From positions 2,976,001 to 3,040,000 of the forward strand of contig JAQFVV010006255.1 of NCBI GenBank assembly GCA_028023455.1: DNA of 64,000 bases, written 5' to 3'. Source of the stretch: Epiperipatus broadwayi. Its lineage: Eukaryota; Onychophora; Udeonychophora; Euonychophora; Peripatidae. Of the stretch, positions 36,600-47,770 are shown piece by piece. The translations under genes and the position numbers were made by a program. Within the stretch, counting starts at the first letter, position 1; the number at the start of each line of letters is the position of its first letter. The notes below the pieces were generated by a model that made no database searches, was not told the DNA's origin, and saw nothing but the letters and a program-made list of their open reading frames with translations.

Positions 36600-38060
36600 T
36601 AGTCTGATGATTTATATAGAGATTGATTTAAAACTGCAAAGGTGATTCAGATATTCTCTGATTGCAGCCACTTTAAATCTTTTATTGCCACATTGAAAAT
36701 AGCATATAGATCTGAGAAATGCCATCATAATTTTATTAAATTTATTGATGGATATCTCTTATATATTGACAGTGACTTTTTAAATAGGAAAAAAGAGTAT
36801 TTTAATAATCTTCTGAATAATGATAGAGAAAATGAGAAAATGGCTTTTAACAATATATTTTATTTAGATTAGGATGAAGTTATCCAGCTTAATAAAGTTA
36901 AATAGGCTCTTTGTAACCTTAAAAAAGTTTTAAAATATAATGACAATATGTTACTTTAATACTATTGTAATTTTTTGGGCATATATGGACTCATAAAGTT
37001 ATGCTATCTGATCATAGCGATGCTTTTAATGTATCAAATAAAAAATAGAGAGGAATAGGCAACATTGTAATAATTACCATAGAATATAATTCTTAACTAG
37101 TACAAAAAAGTTACTTTTATGGATATTGTTGAATAGGTTGCTTCCAGTCTAAAGAATTGTTTGCAGAGTCTAGACACATGTTTTTTCTTGCCAGCAAATG
37201 TAAGAAAAGTGTAGGAAACAAAAGAATGATTTATTTATTGTTTTTGTTGATTTGGCCAAGGTATTTAAATCACTTAATCTTAAACAAAAAACTGTCTGTG
37301 ATACTCGTTACAGTTAATTGATTGCCGATCAAAGTACATCAAAGTTTAATTGTATTATACAGTTTTTGCATAATTGTATGAGAGGAAGTATTATTTTTAT
37401 AGGTGGAAAATTTTAGTATTTGAAATTAAAGCTTCATATCCTAGCCCTAACATTTAAATGTTAATAATAGATATCCACAGAATTTTTTTTGTGTGAATTT
37501 GTAAATTAGAAATGAAGATGCTATACATTTTTGATGATTAAGTTTTTAAGATGAAACAATTAAAAACAAAACAATAATTTAATATTTAAGGCTTCTGTAT
37601 TTATAGTATGCTGATGATTGTGATATTTTTACCAGTTCGAAAGCTGATCTACAGAATGTACTTAATGTTTTAAATGCAATGTTTAAAATGCTAACTTAAC
37701 AATTAATGTTCAAAAATTGCAAATCTTTTATCATATAGTAATAAAAGAAAAATCTTCAATAACTTTTAGGTTGGATTGTTATCAACTTCGAAGTGTGAGA
37801 CAATTTAAATTTGCCGATAGCTTTTTAAGTAGAAAGATAAACATAGATATTAGGTTGCAACACATACATTGATATGTTGCTGATTCATTTAACAAATTTG
37901 TAATAGAGTTATTATTTAGCCCAATTTATTCTATCAAGATGAGACTTGGACCTCTATAAAAGTCATTAGAAATTTGTTATTTAAGGGTCTTCATAATTTT
38001 TAAAATATTATGGCAATTATATGATTGATCAATATGTTTTTTTCTGCTTGTTGAATGTGA
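36600..38060 (+). pseudogene. Jockey/CR1-like LINE reverse transcriptase, heavily decayed
   Basis: With many stops and shifts, the plus strand keeps landmarks in order. SDFLNRKKEYFNNLLNND (36770-36830) is the region before the RT. EKCRKQKNDLFIVFVDLAKVFKSL (about 37200-37280) corresponds to motif A (FVDLxKAFD). YADDCDIFTSSKADLQNVLN (about 37608-37665) is motif C with an intact YADD box. RQFKFADSFLSRKI (about 37797) and DETWTSIK (about 37940) correspond to the YLGS and CETWT regions. The type is a LINE common in many invertebrates and fish (Jockey or CR1/L2-like). Only the YADD box and motif A have survived well. The endonuclease was not recognised. Confidence 0.7.
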
Positions 38061-38147
38061 TGCAACAGAGTAGATTGGAAAATCACATCTTCATTAGATT
38101 ATAAATAGTAAAATAAGTGGATTTTCTAAAAAAAATGAAAGAGAACT

Positions 38148-38208
38148 TGGGAGTTGTATTCATGGTAGAAGCAGCCAGATTGTAAATTCAAATCTTGTCA
38201 CAGATGCA
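38148..38208 (+). repeat. tRNA-like SINE head (candidate)
   Basis: GTTGTATTCATGGTAGAAGC resembles a tRNA D-arm with A box, and AAATTCAAATCTTG resembles a B box, at about the spacing of a real tRNA gene. Acceptor-stem pairing is not evident, so a tRNA-derived SINE is more likely than a tRNA. Confidence 0.4.
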
Positions 38209-38770
38209 CTTTATACTGAGTGTGGTTTGGTGTGCTGTAGAGTGGCAGATTCTAGAGCCCAAGATCTATGGACTGTTATGGTTCTCCTTTCCCTCAAAAG
38301 TGGACTATTTCAAGATTCCTTCTTTATCTGATCAGATTGAGCATTGTTTGCTGCTGGCCAATAGGCTGACGTACAGATAAACACATAGCCAAACATTAGT
38401 ATAGGCCAATAAGCAAGTATGATCACTGAATCAGAATGCTCCAATGAGGTTAGGGATCTGGCAATAAATAGCCTTTTGGAGTAAAAGGCAGAGAATGTCT
38501 GTCTAACCTACAAAGATGGTACATATTCTCCAGTAGAAGCCCTACTAACCTAAACAGCAGAAAGCATTCTTATGATAGCAATATTCTAGTTGTCCATGCA
38601 GCTAGGCAAATCCACATAAGGACTGGATGCTGCCAAGACTATGGCCGACTCAAAGTAAGCTGTCTGGTACAGCCAGAAGAGTCATTCTCCCTACCCATGA
38701 GGCAAACTATCAGGTGTAGCTGGAAGTGATAGATTGTGAAGACTCGGATCCAAGAGTTCACATTAGAAAT
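38209..38770. other. GC-richer block after the SINE-like head, unidentified
   Basis: A block of near-balanced composition ends sharply at about 38770. It contains CCAATAGGCTGACG and CTATGGCCGACTCAAAGTAA. Position after the SINE-like head and the LINE relic suggests a SINE body or LINE 3' region, but no match is recognised. The 61-codon frame at 38195-38380 is not convincing. Confidence 0.35.
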
Positions 38771-40539
38771 ATTCTATATTGTATATATTTGTACATATAA
38801 TAAATATTATATTAATTATAATACTGGTGCTAGTGTTATTTTCTGTAGGTTGGGTCTGTACTCCAGACCAAACACCATGTGGATCATGCATGATTCTATC
38901 ACAACAATGGATTTTTATGAACTCTTTAAACATCAAAGCAATTTTATTGAAATAGAGATTTCAGATGTAACAAAAATAATAATTAAATATTCAAGATCTA
39001 CAATAACACAACTGGAAAAATAGTCATAGGGTAAAATAACAAAATAAGTTAATTTATTTTATTTGAAATTAGAAATAATTTAATATAATTTATTTTTTAG
39101 GAATATTATTCATATTCAAAATACTATTATTGTAATATGCAAAATCAAGCATGATTCTAAAGTAATATTTCAATATATTTTATTTTATAAGAATATTAAT
39201 TGTATTCAAAATAGTAATAGGCTAAAATGAAATTCAAAATATGATGTATATCATATACAAAAATTGTATTGTTCTCAAAAACATTTTCAAAACTGTCATT
39301 GTTCTGGCATGTACACAAGAAATTGCAAATAAACATGTACATCTAGTTATTTATCAAATAGATACATAGAAAAAAATATAAATTCCAACATTCAGCTTTA
39401 TGTCACAAAATCAATTGTTTTTATATCAACTAAGAATACTAGTTTATTTTTATTTGATCCCAGACTATATGATTTAACAAGCAGTGCTATCCAGTGCACA
39501 GTAGCAGACTTAAGAGCTAAACTTTCTAGATCTATTTTCAACTGATTAAAGGGGAAAAAATCATTTACTCACTTGAATATAATTATTATGCATAACCTGT
39601 TATGTGGAAGCTTTTTCATCACATGACCTTCTAAGCAATTGACTGTATAATTATTTTATATGACATCCTAAATGCAAGTTCAACAGATGCAGTAATTTCA
39701 TAAAAGTGCATAACCAAAAAGTTATTTCTTCATTGTTTGCAAGAATCTATGCATTATTGTACATATATTTATTAGATTCTCTACACAAAAACTTATTTTA
39801 ACATTTTTTTTAAATATGCATTTCCTGGTGCAAAGAATCCATAACTCTATAAGTGATTATCCTGCAAAAAATAGTTATTCATCATTATCAACATTCATTT
39901 TCAAACATTATCAATCAACTGCACAATAAAGGAATTTTCAAGTTTAATCTAATTTCTTCAATTCATAGTTTTTTTGTTCATGTTACTTCAATAAACTCTC
40001 TTATCTCATCTATTCCTCTTATATACATCTCCACATAGACATTTTACAATTTCCTGAATACAATTTATAATTTTAATGGTTCTCCTATTGTAATTTCTTT
40101 TAAAAACATGTCCAATCCAATTCTATTTTAGTTTCCTAATTGTTTCAATGTTGTCAATGATTCCTGATTATTCTCTCACCACATAATTTGCATTTGATAT
40201 TTCCTTGTTACTTTCAACACACATCTCTTTTTACTTTAGGGTGTAATCTGAAGACTCCAGATTGCTTTTCTATTAAGCGTCTTAGAATCTTAAAGAACAT
40301 TTTTATCAAAAATTTTCTTTTCGAACGCATGGACTTTTTTTATAATATTACATTACTTTTACTAAAAATACTCCATCCAAGCTCAATTCTATGATTAATT
40401 TAATCTATTACGTATTTATTTACACGAATAATTTGACCAAGCTATTATATAGTTGTTAGTTTCTTCTAATTATTATCTCATTTTATGACAAACCTTTAAT
40501 ATCACCTTTTATTAGCATTCATATTTAGTGCTGTTTTTA
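38771..40539. other. AT-rich DNA with one possible zinc-knuckle trace
   Basis: At about 39289-39330 the plus strand reads FQNCHCSGMYTRNCK, which resembles a decayed Gag-type zinc knuckle (C-C-H-C) with one residue missing and the His changed. It is too short to call. Nothing else recognised. Confidence 0.3.
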
Positions 40540-41510
40540 TCCGAGACGATTATAAATAATTTTCGAGGCGCTGAAAAATTTTAAGTCTGTAATTATATTA
40601 TATAAACATATAGGAAAAAAGAAAACTTTTTATTTTACGGATTCAAAAATAAAAATTACCCCTCAAAATTATGCACACGATTTCTAATATAGCGTCTTCA
40701 TCGCATTTATATATTCTTAATGTTTTTTTATGTGTATATGAAAAAGGTTGAGGTAAAGGGATGTGGGTGGAGAGGAGTGGAGGCAAATGAGACAGATTTG
40801 CCGAAAGAAGGAAAAAGAAGAATGACAAAAAGACCCGATTATTTTAATATTTATTTATCTGTGTGATTTTAAACAAATTTAAAACACTGTTTTATTAATC
40901 TTCTTTGCAGGAGAGAAATTATATACAGCGCTAGAAGTTTTTTTCATTAACAACCTGCTTTCTTAAAACATTTTCCCCCATCAAATCATCTTTGATTTCA
41001 CAATGCAACTAACAATATAGTATTAATAGCTTTGTAAATATAAATCCTATCTTACAATACTCGACGCCATGACAGCGGTTCTTTAAGACCTAGGCGCGCC
41101 AAACTTTGCAGCATTTTTTTTTTATTATTTTTATTCAATGACTTCTCCCATTTGTGTTCTAATAGCTGTGTGATGTATTGTTTACGTAATAAGCTGTGAA
41201 AGATGTGTCAAAAACGTAATTTGTCCTTAAATCAAGTCTCGCTACAATTTGATATTAACGAGGCTGGAAAAGGAGAAAACCTGCTATTGCTAAGATCGTC
41301 CTTAATTAACAAAATTAATATTAATATTTGAATAGAGAAAGCTAATTCGCTGTTCTTAACGTCAACGAAGTATCCAGTAAATTTGATTAGAGCGGGCCTC
41401 ATAGGGCTGGTTGCAGTCGGAACTCATCAGCAGAAAGATACCCTCAAAGAGAAAATTGCGGTATCAACTCAACGTCTGAATAACAAAGAAAATTGAATAG
41501 CATACTTAAG
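40540..41510. other. CpG-retaining stretch, possible regulatory DNA
   Basis: CpG is scarce over most of the window but frequent here (CCGAGACGATT, TTCGAGGCGCTG, TAGGCGCGCCAAA, TAACGTCAACGAAG, GCGGGCCTC, AACTCAACGTCTG). No frame of coding character was found. Unmethylated or conserved regulatory DNA is one explanation; an exon or old element is another. Confidence 0.3.
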
Positions 41511-41887
41511 CTTTTGCAATCTTTCAAGTTAACATTTACAGTTTTTAAATTAATTTTGTTTATAAAAAAATCAATTTAGGATAATCTCATTTTCATGATA
41601 ATCAAAAATAAAAGCAGTCATTATTATTATTATCAACTCATAAAATATTTAACTTCGTTACAGAATTTTAGATTTGAAGTTATTAATAATGTTTAAAAAA
41701 AGTGGTTTAAATAAGTTTTACTAATACACATAGTAAATATATGCGTTTGTAAATATATTATTTATATGTACAATATATATGTAGAATTAAAACTATAATT
41801 ATAAATTATCCGCTATGATAAACACAAATATTTATATGTCTGATTTATTGTTTTAATTTTTGGATCTGCGTTAGACAAAGAACTCAA

Positions 41888-42068
41888 CACGTGACAAAAT
41901 ACACAAAAATGATTTAATTTTAAACTGAAAAATAAAACATTACAGAGTTTTTACATAGTAATATAAATTTAGAGAAAACACGTGACAAAATACACAAAAA
42001 TGATTTAATTTTAAACTGGAAAATAAAACATTACAGAGTTTTTACATAGTAATATAAATTTAGAGAAA
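41888..42068. repeat. 91-bp tandem duplication
   Basis: Two almost identical copies start with CACGTGACAAAATACAC at 41888 and 41979. They differ by one substitution (ACTGAAAAA against ACTGGAAAA), which implies a recent duplication. Confidence 0.9.
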
Positions 42069-42333
42069 AATGAGATATTCTTTTCTCTTAATTTCTAACA
42101 GAATTTGATGGATCCTTTCTAATTCGTTTTTTAAATAACAATTTTGCTTTCGATTAATATCATTTCTAATTTTCCTTTTTCTTACATTTCTTTCTCTCTT
42201 TATTATTATATATAAAATCTTTTCTGTAATCGTTTATATTTTTTTCTATCAAAACACGTTTACTGAATTATTATTTTACTTATAACAGAAATACAGGCTT
42301 ATTATATACCTGCATCAATGCACGTAATTTATA

Positions 42334-42514
42334 AGGTATATGAGCAGAGACTTTCACGCCACTCTATCTCATATCACTGATACACTTGAACACATATATG
42401 TCGAAAAGAGAAATACGTATATTGGTGATTGTTTATCTTTTCGATATATGTGTTCAAGTGTATCAGTGATATGAGATAGTGTGGTGTGTGGTGTGAAAGT
42501 TTATGCTCATATAC
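42334..42514. mobile_element. Small foldback (MITE-like) element
   Basis: GGTATATGAGCA at the left end pairs with TGCTCATATACC at the right. The arms continue through CTTTCAC, CTATCTCATATCACTGATAC and ACTTGAACACATATATGTCG with few mismatches, around a loop near 42420. No coding capacity; no clear target duplication. Confidence 0.75.
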
Positions 42515-45500
42515 CCTATATATTAGCTATTTTATTTATAATTTTATATTGTATCTCTTCTATTTCACTATTTCTTTTCTGTCCATAGTTTTTTTTTATA
42601 ATCATTTTGTGCCTCTGGGTTGTATTTGATTTTTCTCTGGTTTTATCGTAATAATTATTTTCTTTTGTAAATACAACTAGCATTAGCACTAGCTTAATCT
42701 CTGAATCAATTCCAGTTTTGATATAATTTTGTACTTTTTCTAATTTCCAGAAGAATACTTGGGAATACAGTCTATTTTCAGGCATACATAGTTCATGCAC
42801 ATTTTAAACTTTTTGAAATAGTTTAATACAATGGTAAAGTATCAGTTGTTAAAACATAAGATCCATAGGTCGATTCCAAATAGGTTACTTCCAGTGCATA
42901 AATTTTCTATGAAACTCTAATAATAAATCAATTCCATTAATCTTTATCTCTGTATAGTGTTTCTAAATGTTTTTTTAATATTTATTTCTCTATTGCATAA
43001 TAGTATATTAAGTGATTCTCTTTAATGCTTTCTCTATTTACTCTGTTGATCTTCTGGACAGTCAGCGTATAAATCTGTAATAAAATCTAGCTTTTATCAG
43101 TGGCACTCCATGAAATTTTTAAGCAGGGGTACTGCTTTATTACAGTATTGTCTCCAAAAAGTAAGCAGGAAAAACAAAATAGAGTATTTTTAATTTTGCA
43201 ACCACACAACCACTTTATTTTTCCTTACCAATTGTTGTTAAAAGATCTATTTGACAAATAGTTATATCTGGAGTGGATTGATCATTATTTTTTTATTTTA
43301 ATTTTTTTCTTGTAATGGCATTTTATATATATATTCAACACTAACACCCATTGTGGTAAATATTTAAAATATTTCTTTTATTATTTTGTTATATTTTTCT
43401 GTAATAAATATTTATATGTTAATTTATAAATGTTAATTACAAAAAAAAAATATTGCTCACGCTAAATAAAAACAATAAAAATGTATTCACTCTAAAAAGA
43501 AACCAGAAAAGATAATCATGCCATGCTCAAATAATTGTTGACACTACAGCAGGAGCAACTCCAATGGCACTAATTGTGCACATTGATAAAAGCAAACAAA
43601 TTTTGGTGAAACTTGCTGAAATTTATTACATATGATGTTTATGTCATTGCCATAAGTAATGTCTTTGAATAGAATCTCGAGCATCACTTAACTTTTCTCT
43701 TTATTTGCCAAATATTTTTGTGTGCAGCTTTAACTCATTCTCAAACCACTGTGATTTTATAGTCATTTTATCAAGAAAACTGTTCTGTATAATGCTGCCA
43801 TCTTTATAATTATATTACAACTAATAAATCAATAATATTTAAATTAAAAGTTATAACAATGAGATAAGGCCTGCATTTCAAGGTGCTGATTAGTTGTTTC
43901 TCATTCTCTACATAAGGGAATGTGTGTCAACAGTTGTTTGATTTTCAACATGAATATGCATGTTTTAGAGTTTTTTCACATATTTATTACTTTTTTCATA
44001 AAATATGCTTGAAAATATAATTATTTTAGAAGACTAATTCAGATTTTAGTAAAAATTATTTACTTTTACATAATGAGAAAAAATCAATTATGTAGGCTGT
44101 ATTTTTTAATTGGATGAAAAAAGTACATTTTATGTTGTCTGCTATAGATTACTTTTATCAATTATAAATAGAAATTTTTTTTTTTAAACTTATATGTATT
44201 TTAATAATCTGACAAATTATTAATCTGCTTTTTAGAAATTAAACTAAAACAAGTATAATTTTAATATATTTTTACTGCTGATTCTGTAATTGACCAATAA
44301 AAAATTTAAAAGTTTAATTCACCAGCCAATAGGAATATTTGCAATTAAATGATCTATGGAAGGGTTAAAATAATTTTTTAAAAAATGGCTTAATTAATTA
44401 TATTTCCATAATAATTATGCAAAATGTTAATTGAGTGTTACATCATTGATATTTTCAAGCATAAATTTAATATCTAATTTTTTTAAGATGCATGTGTTAC
44501 AGTGCCACAGTGCTTTTGGATCAGCCATCACTGGCTTCTATAGTAATCATAATAAATTTTTCTATGCATATTTATTTGTTTTTATTATCTGTCCTATCTT
44601 TTGTTCTCCCTTTACTTTCATCTCTACAAAAAATAAAACTTTTCTATAATTATAATTAAAAAGTATCTTTTATTTGACCTCATTCTTTAAATCTTTTCAT
44701 TTTTTGTTTTTTTTTCAGCAAGTTAACATTCTATATTTAATTTTTAAATATATTTTTTAGCTTTTTGAATATGATTATTGAATTTACTATTATAAGAACA
44801 CCTCTTTATTACATTAGGCATGGGATAGAAGTGAATAGTGATATGTTGAACTCAAGAATAATTTTTATTGGAGGGATAGACTCTATTTACATTATGTAGG
44901 TTATTTCAAACTCTCTGGAGATGCAATATTGACTGATTTTATTGGTATGATAGAATGGAAAGTAGACAAGTAGAACTACAATTGGGCAAGATATTGAAAT
45001 CATTCAGAAAGAAAACATTTTCTATAAAATTTAAAACACAGAAATTCAAAATGACAGATAAAGACATGACATCTGAAAGAAGTAATTGTGATTTATTGTT
45101 TTACATAATAATAATAAAAGGCATATTTTTGTCTTTCTTTTTTCTTCTGGAATTAGAATTCAAACTCTTATATAAGCAGTTTTCAACAAAGCATAAAAAG
45201 TTATTAACCTATTTGTATATATATATATTGACCTTTAGTTTTGTTCGTAAAGCTAAGTATTCAGCTAGATAGTTGTTTAGTATTAAAAAAATGCATAGTT
45301 TAATTTTTGTAGTAAGCCAACTATATCATTGTTTAATATTTACATGTTTATATATTCTACTGAGCCAATTTATACCAATTGTTATAATTTTTAATAGCTT
45401 TAAAATTATTTTAATAATTTGTGTGTAATGCTTTAAACTCATAAGTAATTGTGTGTGATTTTAAAATGCTCAGTTTTAGGGATATCGTTACCCTGACATG

Positions 45501-47312
45501 TTAATAAGTTTATTTAAAAAAATATTAAGAATAAAACTATCTTAATTTAACTACTAGTGTGTTCAAAGTCAATATTAGAGTTAAAATCTAAAGACAAGTT
45601 TAAATATTTATTGTTAAGATATTTAACTTGTCTGTAAATAAAAGTGCATTTTATTTAAACAGTTTGTTAATAAGAAGTATGCCTTATCTAATGATAATTG
45701 TGATAAAAATTAGTTTAATTAAATAATTTTTAAACTAGTTAATTGAAGAAGATAAATAATTTTTATTAATTAAGTTATCTATTTTTTGTAAAAGTGTGTG
45801 AGAATGCACAGGAAGGTTACATTTTTATCTTAATTTTTTTTTTTAGTAGAATGTTAAAAATTATTTTAAAAATCTTTATTTTACAAAGTATTACTTAAAA
45901 ATGTTCTGGGAGCTTAAATCAGTTAAGGAATGTAAATATGCATAATGGAATAATGTAAGATAATATCTTATTTGAAATAATGTAATATGTTATGTAATAT
46001 TTTATTTTATTTTTATTATAATACATTCTTGGCTTTTCTAAATAATTTATTTTAAAATTGTGATAATTAATTAATGTCCAGAGAGACATGTAAATTAGTT
46101 TATTTTTAATAATTTTTTTCAAGATACTAATTAATATGTAAAGTTTAATAAATGCAGATCAAAGTGAGTAGACTGGATCTCAATTTCATTCATTAAAAAT
46201 CAGTCACATGACTTCTCTTATAAATAAAACTAGTGAACACTAGCACACCCTCACTTATTTTTTTCAGTTACTCCTTTATTCATTTACTTGTTAAATTTTA
46301 TTAAGGTTTAATTGCTTTTAATAAATTTTTGTTTGCATTAAAAGTTAAAATATAAATTGCTAAATAATTTCATCCATGCTCAGAAGATTTAAACTGAAAT
46401 TCCAATACTTAAAGTTTACATGGCAGGGAAATATGATGGAAAGGTCCACAGTATATTTAATAATAATTAAATTATTTTTATATGACTTATATACTTCAAT
46501 GGACTTCTGCATAAATCATCATTATTGCATAAACACTTTTTGATTCTAATTTTCTTGTTAGAAATAGATGATATTATAAGTTAAATTTATCCTATATGGA
46601 AATATTAAGATTGCTAAAAACTTTAAACTATTTAAGGGTTTGCATAAAATGTTCATATTGTGAAAAGAGGTTTTCTTTGGATTTTATCATTTTAGAAATG
46701 GTAGACTGTTAAATTCTCAATTGCAGAACCAGACTTATAATAGCAAAAATGTATAAATGTATTGACTGAATTTAATTATGTTTTGGCAGGGAAATATTTA
46801 ATTTAGTTTAAACTGATATTTCTGCAAATCATTGAAATGTATTTTAAATATACATTAAGAATGAATGATGTTTTAAATTTATTATAATTTACATTTTATT
46901 ACTCAGAAATTGTCAGTTATAAAAAAATAAAGATAATAGTCATTTATTTACCAAAGTAAATTATTTTAAAGACCATTACATTTAATATGATGTTTTTACT
47001 ATTGGTATCACTGGGGTAGCATCTATTTGCTCACTGAATATTATCATATGAATTCAGCAAAAGGAAAAATATATTCCAAATTAATAAAGTTAAATTTATT
47101 GACATTTGTTACTTTATAAAAGCTTATTCATTTATGTTATACAATGGACAGATAATATTCCTGGATTTTAATGAACAATGTATTGAGATTTATTGTTATT
47201 ATCTTTAAATTATTTGCTCTTCTCTGTAATAGCTATAATTAGTTATATTTCAGATAATTTGAACATGAATGCTTCTAAACTAACTTCATTCAAGGATTAT
47301 AAACTTATCCTT
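42515..47312. other. Long AT-rich stretch, nothing recognised
   Basis: Frames at 42516-42800 (minus), 44431-44649 and 44955-45272 (plus, 105 codons) have no recognisable motif. Their composition is like the surrounding non-coding DNA. No tRNA-like boxes or repeat pairing found. Confidence 0.4.
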
Positions 47313-47770
47313 GTTGTATTTTTATATTGGACTATTTCCAGCATCTAATAATATATGTATTGAATATCTTTAGAAAAATTCAACTTTATTTAAATATTCC
47401 AAATACATTCAACTGTTAATAATAGCACATCAAACAGGTTAGTATATGCACAACACTTTGAGAGATATTAGTCTCCCCTCTTTTTCAGGTGTTGCTGGCC
47501 TGACCAGTGACAGTACTAGCATGGGATTTGAAGCTGAGTTCTTAGATTTTTGATTTTTGAACTGTAAGGTAACACTCTGACCAACTGAGTTATCTTGTGT
47601 GTTACCTTAAAATTCCAAAATCAAAACATTGTACATATACTAACCTGTTTGGTGTACTATTACTAACAATTGAATGTATTTAAAATATTTAAATAAAGTT
47701 AATTTTTTTCTAAAGACATTCAATACATATATTATTAGATGATGGAAATAGTCCAATATAAAAATACAAC
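47313..47770. mobile_element. Foldback element with a tRNA-like sequence in its loop
   Basis: GTTGTATTTTTATATTGGAC at 47313 is the inverse of GTCCAATATAAAAATACAAC ending at 47770. Each arm is about 140 bp (47313-47453, 47629-47770) and includes TATATGTATTGAAT and AACAGGTTAGTATATG. The loop of about 175 bp is GC-richer than the arms and holds the tRNA-like segment described separately. Confidence 0.75.
47500..47606 (-). repeat. tRNA-like SINE head in the foldback loop
   Basis: On the minus strand, GATAACTCAGTTGGTCAGAG (47575-47594) is a good tRNA A box with D-loop, and GCTTCAAATCCC (47523-47534) is a good B box. They are about 40 bases apart, longer than a standard tRNA without variable arm or intron. 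A tRNA pseudogene or SINE head is the best reading. Confidence 0.5.

Noticed and set aside
38736-39023. 95-codon plus-strand frame
   Set aside because: No recognisable domain; it crosses a composition boundary at about 38770.
39289-39330. Possible Gag zinc knuckle (NCHCSGMYTRNCK)
   Set aside because: Cys spacing is wrong, the His is lost, and no other Gag or Pol trace is near.
43490-43830. Possible coding trace on either strand
   Set aside because: Short open segments read like protein, but no family or motif order could be identified.
44955-45272. 105-codon plus-strand frame with a hydrophobic segment
   Set aside because: No motif, no supporting context, and the composition equals that of the surrounding non-coding DNA.
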